64,000 nt of DNA, from contig JAFYIZ010000028.1 in the NCBI GenBank assembly GCA_017538365.1, forward strand, positions 62,001-126,000. Reading direction: 5' to 3'. Source of the DNA: a bacterium. GTDB taxonomy: Bacteria; UBP6; UBA1177. Of the stretch, positions 59,203 through 64,000 are shown one piece after another (the stretch's first letter is position 1; each line of letters begins with the position of its first letter). The notes beneath the pieces are model-generated. The model had not been told where the DNA came from and did not search any database. It was given only the letters and a program-made list of their open reading frames with translations. The translations under genes were made by a program, and so were the position numbers.

Positions 59203-60423
59203 TCACGATTCTGAGCCGGAAAGCCTTCCTTTTTCGAAAGAAAGTCTTACTTTTACGAGTTCGCGCGGCTTGAAAGAGCCTTTGACGTTGACTGTCTGAT
59301 ACTTTGAAGAAGTCGAAGCAAAGAGGTTTTCATCGATTTTTTCTTCGATTATGACTTCATCAGTTGTATTTATGAGCGACTTCTGGAAAGCCTCTTTTTT
59401 TGCCTGAAAAATATCTCTGAGAATTGCGGCACGCTCTTTTTTGACCTGTTTCGGAACAGGATTTTCCTTCTCCATTTTTTCTGCCGGAGTTCCTGGACGG
59501 GAGGAGAAGGGGAAGACGTGGCCGTAAGCGAAAGGAAGCGACTCGATGAATTTTCTTGTTTCTTCAAAATCGGCGTCTGTTTCACCCGGAAAACCTGTAA
59601 TCACGTCGGTGCCGAATGCTGGAAGCGAGTCGTAGCATTCAATGACTTTTTCTACTGATCGCCTGAAAGCATCGGTTTTATACGGTCTGCGCATTGCCTG
59701 CAGAGTTCTGTCACAGCCGCTCTGAAGCGGGATGTGCCAGTGGGGAAGAATCATTCCGTTTTTCGCGTATTCGAAAAGTCTTTCGTCGATTTCGGGCGAT
59801 TCAAGAGAACCCATACGGACTCTTCCGACCGTTTCGTAGGCCGCTTTGACGACATCAGCCAAAGTAGAGCCGTCGCTTAAATCTTTGCCGTATTTTCCGA
59901 TGTGAATACCGGTGAGAACGACTTCCTTGAAGTTTTCGTCCCTGATTTTTTCAAGAAGCGACCTGATTTCATGCAGCGGAACACTTTTTAAAGGGCCGCG
60001 AAGATATGGAATTATGCAGTAGGCGCAGAACTGGTCGCAGCCGTTTTGTATTTTGATGAAAGGGCGGCTCCGCGTGAAAAAGGCGTCGTAGGAAAGCTGA
60101 GAACCGAGCATTTCGGCGACATCTTTGATGTCGGGAATGATCTCAGTGTTTTCAAAGCAGTTTTCATCTTTTATTTTGCGGGCGTAACAACCCGTGAGAA
60201 TTACTTTTCCGCGCTTTGAAAGGCGTCTAACCATGTTTCGCGCCTGACTTTCGGCAGTTGCGGTGACGGCGCAGCTGTTTATCACGAAAATGTCGGCATC
60301 GTCATCACAACTGACGATTTCAACGTTTTGAAGTGATTTTTTGAGCTGGTCGCTTTCAAACAGGTTGACCTTGCAACCGAAAGTGTAGAAGGCGACTTTC
60401 AAAGGACGTTCCGAAAGGTTCAT
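59203..60423 (-). CDS. mtaB: tRNA t6A37 methylthiotransferase MtaB
   Basis: 406 residues. The N-terminal FYTFGCKVNLFESDQL, INSCAVT and TGCYAR give the UPF0004 cluster Cys; radical SAM motif CDQFCAYC; C-terminal TRAM-like beta domain. TFGCKVN and overall length indicate MtaB rather than MiaB or RimO. It makes ms2t6A37 in tRNAs. Its ribosome site AGGAG follows the rpsA terminator by a few nucleotides. Confidence 0.93.
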   Translation of the reverse strand: MNLSERPLKVAFYTFGCKVNLFESDQLKKSLQNVEIVSCDDDADIFVINSCAVTATAESQARNMVRRLSKRGKVILTGCYARKIKDENCFENTEIIPDIKDVAEMLGSQLSYDAFFTRSRPFIKIQNGCDQFCAYCIIPYLRGPLKSVPLHEIRSLLEKIRDENFKEVVLTGIHIGKYGKDLSDGSTLADVVKAAYETVGRVRMGSLESPEIDERLFEYAKNGMILPHWHIPLQSGCDRTLQAMRRPYKTDAFRRSVEKVIECYDSLPAFGTDVITGFPGETDADFEETRKFIESLPFAYGHVFPFSSRPGTPAEKMEKENPVPKQVKKERAAILRDIFQAKKEAFQKSLINTTDEVIIEEKIDENLFASTSSKYQTVNVKGSFKPRELVKVRLSFEKGRLSGSES

Positions 60424-60440
60424 TCAGCACTCCTGAATAC

Positions 60441-60466
60441 AAAAAAAGGGCACCGAAGTGCCCTTT
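60441..60466 (-). terminator. Intrinsic terminator after rpsA
   Basis: On the minus strand AAAGGGCAC-TTCG-GTGCCCTTT is a perfect 9-bp stem with a tetraloop; its final Ts run on into more T (A-run 60441-60447 on the plus strand). Lies between rpsA and mtaB. Confidence 0.92.
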
Positions 60467-60485
60467 AAAATCATGAAAAGAGGAA

Positions 60486-62162
60486 CTATTCAGCCGGTTT
60501 TTCTTCAGCTTTTTCCTCAGCAGCCTTGAATGCTGCAGCCATCGAACCGAGTTTCTCCGGAACTTTTTCAGTAACGGCTTCTGCTTCTTCAACGATCTTC
60601 TGATTTTCTTCATCGCTGACAGCTTTTACGCTGAGAGAAACCTTTCTGTCGGTATCGGAGATCGATTTGATGATGACTTCGAGTTTGTCGCCGGGCTGGT
60701 ATTCTTTGTTGTCTTCGAATTCAGTTTTGTGGACAAGACCTTCGATCGTGTCGAAAACTTTTACGAAAACGCCGAATTCAGCAACTTTTACGACTTCAAC
60801 TTCGATTTTGTCGCCGACATTGTGCTGATCTTTGAAGATTTTCCACGGATCTTCGGTCAGCTGTTTGATGCCGAGCGAGAATCTCTGTTTTTCAGAGTCG
60901 ATATTGAGAACGACTGCTTCGATTTCATCGCCTTTCTTGTAGTATTCCGACGGGTGTTTCAGTTTTCTGTCCCAGGTAATATCGCTGGTTCTGACCAAAC
61001 CGTCGATACCCTCTTCAACACCAACGAAAAGACCGAAATCGGTAATGTTGCGGATAGTTCCCTTTACGATGGTTCCTACCGGATATTTGTCTTTGAGAAG
61101 TTCCCATGGATTCGGCTCGATCTGCTTCATGCCGAGAGAAATTCTTCTGTTCTCGACGTCGATTTCAAGGATTTTGACTTCGACTTCGTCGCCGATTGCA
61201 ACCATTTTGCCCGGGTGTTTGATTCTTCTCGTCCAGGACATTTCGGAAATGTGGATGAGACCTTCAACGCCTTTTTCAAGTTCAACGAAAGCGCCGTAAT
61301 CTTCAAGAGAAACGACAACGCCTTTAACCGTTTTGCCTGCTGCGTATTTTTCAGTAGCGTGGATCCACGGATCGTCGGTGATCTGTTTTACACCGAGGCT
61401 GACTCTTTCGGAATCTTTGTCGTATTTAAGGACTTTAACGTCAACTTCGTCGCCGATTTTGAACATTTCGGACGGATGGTTTACTCTTCCCCATGACATA
61501 TCGGTGATGTGGAGAAGACCGTCGATGCCGCCGAGGTCAACGAAAACACCGTAGTAGGTGATGTTCTTGACGAGACCTTTGACAATCGCGCCTTCCTGAA
61601 GTTTTTCGAGAGTCGTGTTCTTGAGAGCTTCTCTTTCCTTCTCAAGAAGATCTCTTCTCGAAATGACGATGTTGCCTTTTTTCTTGTCGAATTTGATGAC
61701 TTTGAAGTCATAGGTTTTGCCGATGAGGTCATCGACGTTTTTAATGGGTCTCAGGGCAACCTGTGAGTTGGGAAGGAACGCCTTGACGCCGATATCAACA
61801 GCAAGACCGCCGTTGACTTTCGCAACGATTGTACCGTTGACAAGTGTGCCGTCCTGGAAAGCTTTTTCAACAACTTCCCAGACTTTGAGTTTGGAAGCTT
61901 TCTCTTTGGAAAGAGACATGCCTCTGTCGCCGTCCCAGTTCTCTACAACGACTTCGATTTCGTCGTTGACTTTAAGGTTTGCAAGTTCTTCCGGCGTGAA
62001 TTCGCTTGCCGAAATAACTCCGTCGCTTTTAAGGCCGACATCAACGATGATGACGTCCTTTCTGATTGCGCGAACGATACCCTTGCTGATTTTTTCGCCT
62101 GAATTTTCTTCTTTGTTCGGAAGATAACTCTCAAGCAGTTCTTCAAAAGTTTCTTGTGACAT
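60486..62162 (-). CDS. rpsA: Ribosomal protein S1
   Basis: 558 residues, matching E. coli S1 length. Six S1/OB-fold repeats are visible, the later four highly alike (TYYGVFVDLGGIDGLLHITD, EDYGAFVELEKGVEGLIHIS, TDFGLFVGVEEGIDGLVRTS, AEFGVFVKVFDTIEGLVHKT). S1 binds U-rich mRNA leaders and helps start translation. GGAGG precedes the ATG. A hairpin lies in the leader (separate entry). Confidence 0.96.
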   Translation of the reverse strand: MSQETFEELLESYLPNKEENSGEKISKGIVRAIRKDVIIVDVGLKSDGVISASEFTPEELANLKVNDEIEVVVENWDGDRGMSLSKEKASKLKVWEVVEKAFQDGTLVNGTIVAKVNGGLAVDIGVKAFLPNSQVALRPIKNVDDLIGKTYDFKVIKFDKKKGNIVISRRDLLEKEREALKNTTLEKLQEGAIVKGLVKNITYYGVFVDLGGIDGLLHITDMSWGRVNHPSEMFKIGDEVDVKVLKYDKDSERVSLGVKQITDDPWIHATEKYAAGKTVKGVVVSLEDYGAFVELEKGVEGLIHISEMSWTRRIKHPGKMVAIGDEVEVKILEIDVENRRISLGMKQIEPNPWELLKDKYPVGTIVKGTIRNITDFGLFVGVEEGIDGLVRTSDITWDRKLKHPSEYYKKGDEIEAVVLNIDSEKQRFSLGIKQLTEDPWKIFKDQHNVGDKIEVEVVKVAEFGVFVKVFDTIEGLVHKTEFEDNKEYQPGDKLEVIIKSISDTDRKVSLSVKAVSDEENQKIVEEAEAVTEKVPEKLGSMAAAFKAAEEKAEEKPAE

Positions 62163-62192
62163 ACGAAAATACCTCCTTTGTTTTTCGTCACC

Positions 62193-62206
62193 GCCGGTTA
62201 TCCGGC
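62193..62206 (-). promoter_or_regulatory. Hairpin in the rpsA 5' leader
   Basis: GCCGG-ATAA-CCGGC in the untranslated leader between the promoter and the ribosome site. S1 leaders in other bacteria fold into autoregulatory hairpins; this is a candidate. Confidence 0.5.
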
Positions 62207-62220
62207 AAAGTGCGGGCGGA

Positions 62221-62248
62221 ATTATAGGGAAAGAGAGACTTTTGTCAA
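62221..62248 (-). promoter_or_regulatory. rpsA promoter
   Basis: Minus strand: TTGACA (62248-62243), 16-nt spacer, TATAAT (62226-62221), then TCCGCCCGC. Near-consensus. Confidence 0.85.
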
Positions 62249-62288
62249 TAAAAATTATTAGTGATTATCAATTATTTTTGAGGAAAAT

Positions 62289-62723
62289 CTATCTTTTCCT
62301 TTTTTTAACCGCATTCAGCGCGGCTGACAGGGAAAATCCTCTCGAAACGAGTTTCGAAACTAGTTTTTCTTCTTCGCATTCTCCGAGTTTTGCAAGCGCT
62401 TTTTCGGCAGCGGTGCACTCTTCTTCAAAAGGGTAGAATTCGGCTAAATTGAGTGATGAGAGCAGGGCAGAGCACCCTTTTTCGTAAAGTTTCTGCTTTA
62501 AATAGTTGATCCCTTTTCCTTTTGCAGAAATTTCCAAGATATATTTTCCGAGAACTTTTGAGTCATCCAAATAGTTGAATCTATTCAATTTTTCTATCGC
62601 AGCTGCCGCTTCTTCCGCAGTCGCACCTTTGGCTAATATTTTTTGCCGCAGTTCTTCAGTGAAGTAGTCTCTTTTTGCAAGAAGTCTGCATGCGAAATCA
62701 AAGAATCTGCCGGAATTTTCCAT
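62289..62723 (-). CDS. recX: Regulatory protein RecX
   Basis: 144 residues. Helical repeats starting RLLAKRDYFTEELRQKILAK and a second unit FNYLDDSKVLGKYI are typical of RecX, which inhibits RecA filaments. Its ATG overlaps the HD gene stop by 1 nt (TAATG). No recA lies nearby. It is the last gene of the zinc-ribbon-HD-recX operon. Confidence 0.85.
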   Translation of the reverse strand: MENSGRFFDFACRLLAKRDYFTEELRQKILAKGATAEEAAAAIEKLNRFNYLDDSKVLGKYILEISAKGKGINYLKQKLYEKGCSALLSSLNLAEFYPFEEECTAAEKALAKLGECEEEKLVSKLVSRGFSLSAALNAVKKRKR

Positions 62724-63286
62724 TAAAGTTTGCCGAGACCGAGTTCCTCGGAATTTTCTTTCATTCCTTCGTGAACTATCGTGATGAAATCTTCGAGGGT
62801 AAGAGGAAAATTTTCAGTTGCGCTAGCGATCTGATCTCTGTTTGCGCCTGCCGCAAAGCGTTTTTCCTTGAAGCGCTTCATCATGAAACCCATATCGAGA
62901 AAGTGGATGTTTTTTGTGGGTGACATAAGGACGCACGCCGTGAGAAAACCTGTCGTCGGATCGACTGCGTAAAGCGCTTTTCCCATCGCGGTCGTTGCCG
63001 GAATATTGCCGGAATGCATAACGATCGCGTCAAGAATTTCTGTATCGTCGAAACCCTCTTTTCTGAGGATTTCGCCTGTTACAAGCCCGTGTTTCGGGAA
63101 GTTATCCTTCGTTTCTTCGTAGTCCAAATCGTGGAGAAGCCCTGACATTGCCCATCTTTCGACATCTTTTTCACCCAGGAATTCAGCCATTTTTCTCATT
63201 CCGGCTTCGACTGCGATACTGTGTTTGATGAGGTTTTTGTTCGGCAGATGTTTTTCAAGAAGTTTCAATGCATCGTCTCTATTCAT
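62723..63286 (-). CDS. HD-domain phosphohydrolase (HDIG type)
   Basis: 187 residues from ATG 63286, with GAGG 6 nt upstream (the ATG at 63292 touches that site). HD motifs: KHSIAVEAGM (His), GLLHDLDYEE (His-Asp), FPKHGLVTGEIL and AIVMHSGN. Such small HD proteins hydrolyse phosphate esters of nucleotides; the substrate is unknown. Overlaps both neighbours. Confidence 0.85.
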   Translation of the reverse strand: MNRDDALKLLEKHLPNKNLIKHSIAVEAGMRKMAEFLGEKDVERWAMSGLLHDLDYEETKDNFPKHGLVTGEILRKEGFDDTEILDAIVMHSGNIPATTAMGKALYAVDPTTGFLTACVLMSPTKNIHFLDMGFMMKRFKEKRFAAGANRDQIASATENFPLTLEDFITIVHEGMKENSEELGLGKL

Positions 63287-63677
63287 CTTCATCCTCTTTG
63301 TTGAATGGTAAAGATTCTTTTGCCGCCGGAGTAGACGCGGCGATTATTACATTCTTTCTCGATTTTTTCCGCTCTTCCAGTTTGCGGTTCGATTCGCACT
63401 CTTTGCACATTATCTTTCCGTTTTCCCTTTTCGGAGCGTAGAAAGCGTGCCTGAACTCGCCGCAGATATCGCAGATGAAGTCAAACATATACTTCTCGTT
63501 TTTCGGGTCGAAAACTTTTTTGATTTTCCCTTCTTTTCTGCTTCTGTGCATCTCTTTCAGGCAGTCGTCGCAGTAGTAGTTCCTGTGTCCGTCGGCAACG
63601 AACGAGACGAAATACTCTTTCCCGCACTTCGCGCAGGTTATTTTTGTCAAAGTCTGTGTTTTTTTGTCCTTTTTCAT
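63279..63677 (-). CDS. Double zinc-ribbon protein
   Basis: 132 residues from ATG 63677 (GGAGG upstream). Two CxxC...CxxC zinc ribbons: ITCAKCGKEYFVSF...YYCDDCLKEM and FICDICGEFRHAFY...KIMCKECES. The first resembles the CxxC-x-CxxC ribbon seen in several small bacterial proteins. Basic linker and tail suggest nucleic-acid binding. First gene of the operon with recX, so a DNA-related role is possible. Confidence 0.75.
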   Translation of the reverse strand: MKKDKKTQTLTKITCAKCGKEYFVSFVADGHRNYYCDDCLKEMHRSRKEGKIKKVFDPKNEKYMFDFICDICGEFRHAFYAPKRENGKIMCKECESNRKLEERKKSRKNVIIAASTPAAKESLPFNKEDEDE

Positions 63678-63702
63678 GGTTCCTCCAATCAAAAAACGGC
63701 GA

Positions 63703-63730
63703 ATGATACGACTTTTTCAGAAATCGGCAA
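63703..63730 (-). promoter_or_regulatory. Promoter of the zinc-ribbon-HD-recX operon
   Basis: Minus strand: TTGCCG (63730-63725), 16-nt spacer, TATCAT (63708-63703), then TCGCCG and T6 (63696-63691). The -35 lies in the inverted repeat GGCAA-N7-TTGCC (63726-63742). Confidence 0.7.
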
Positions 63731-63779
63731 GGGAAAATTGCCTTGTCTGCGGTAAAATCGGCGAAATTTTCGCGAATAA

Positions 63780-63807
63780 TTGCCAAAATATAAAAAAAAT
63801 GTATTAT
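63780..63807 (+). promoter_or_regulatory. Promoter of the DnaK-family gene
   Basis: TTGCCA (63780-63785), 16-nt spacer, TATTAT (63802-63807). A perfect palindrome GCGAAA-T-TTTCGC lies just upstream (63761-63773). Confidence 0.6.
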
Positions 63808-63812
63808 TTCGC

Positions 63813-63830
63813 CCCTTTGTTTGAAAAGGG
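63813..63830 (+). promoter_or_regulatory. Hairpin at the 5' end of the DnaK-family mRNA
   Basis: CCCTTT-GTTTGA-AAAGGG, a 6-bp stem located right at the presumed transcription start, 33 nt ahead of the ATG. Confidence 0.45.
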
Positions 63831-63863
63831 TGTTTTGTTGGTTTTTTTGTTGGCGGAGATGAA

Positions 63864-64000
63864 ATGTCGAAATACGTTCTCGGAATAGATCTCGGAACTT
63901 CAACGACGACGGTCGCTGTCGTTCAGGACGGTCTTTCCACAGTTATCCCCATTCCAGGAGAGGAAGAAGACAAAATAATGCCTTCGGTTGTCTCTTTCGT
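63864..64000 (+). CDS. DnaK/Hsp70-family protein (3' end outside window)
   Basis: The first 45 residues begin SKYVLGIDLGTSTTTVAVVQ, the phosphate-1 motif of Hsp70 ATPases, followed by IMPSVVSFV. GGAG lies 6 nt before the ATG. The gene runs off the right edge. It may be DnaK itself or a DnaK-like paralogue; dnaJ or grpE cannot be seen. No CIRCE element is present upstream. Confidence 0.88.
   Translation, partial: MSKYVLGIDLGTSTTTVAVVQDGLSTVIPIPGEEEDKIMPSVVSF

Noticed and set aside
63731-63863. CIRCE or HrcA site before the DnaK-family gene
   Set aside because: TTAGCACTC-N9-GAGTGCTAA is absent; other palindromes are present.

Overview
This is a gene-dense 64 kb piece of an AT-rich Gram-negative chromosome with almost no intergenic space. 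The envelope markers are MlaE, LapA/LapB-like proteins, a LamB-like porin, a TonB-like protein, an AgmX/PglI C-terminal domain protein, a YfgM/BamB-like pair and RpoH. HydF (FeFe-hydrogenase maturation) and a LeuC/LeuD pair of the homoaconitase type suggest an anaerobe. At least 13 lipoproteins, many with Asp/Ser-rich linkers, EGF-like, DUF4215-like or other Cys-rich modules, recall Myxococcota/'deltaproteobacterial' lineages. The assignment is an inference and is weak below the level of 'uncultured anaerobic deltaproteobacterium-like'.

Layout. 0-5.6 kb: an acidic-repeat protein cut by the window edge, tRNA-Glu(CTC) and tRNA-Gln(CTG), and secreted lipoproteins. 5.6-13 kb: lexA with a probable new-type operator, a porin, a lapA-lapB-like pair, lipoproteins, era and asparaginase. 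13-28 kb: housekeeping genes (HAD phosphatases, nagZ, coaX, pyrD, hydF, aroQ, rimM-khpA-rpsP-ffh, lpdA) plus a MshEN/HD-GYP/receiver signalling protein, an MlaE permease next to a beheaded ABC ATPase, and a radical-SAM/DUF4130 DNA-metabolism pair. 28-31 kb: a small putative regulator flanked on both sides by the same palindrome, then a Cys-rich/C2-like lipoprotein. 31-35 kb: leuC and leuD separated by a glycosyltransferase and a SPOR protein. 35-46 kb: a lipoprotein-rich stretch with an M29 aminopeptidase, ankyrin and BNR-repeat lipoproteins, a TonB-like protein and queC. 46-64 kb: lipA-rlmN-pilD, rdgB, yfgM-bamB-like, an HU/IHF protein, a JAB-DinG fusion helicase, proS, rpoH, mtaB, rpsA, recX and the start of a DnaK-family gene.

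Genome-wide signals seen in the raw sequence: (1) promoters read by eye nearly all have a 16-nt spacer between -35 and -10, and many carry a GC-rich word and a T6-T8 run at the presumed transcription start. (2) Five intergenic sites carry arrays of an 8-nt self-complementary unit TNNCGNNA flanked by GCGGCG blocks; at three gene 3' ends the array supplies the stop codon. (3) Seven of eight convergent protein-gene junctions are abutting (0-1 nt) or overlap by 4 nt at the stop codons. (4) A CCTTGA-N4-TCAAGG palindrome lies in the lexA promoter spacer. No CRISPR array, insertion sequence or rRNA gene was seen.
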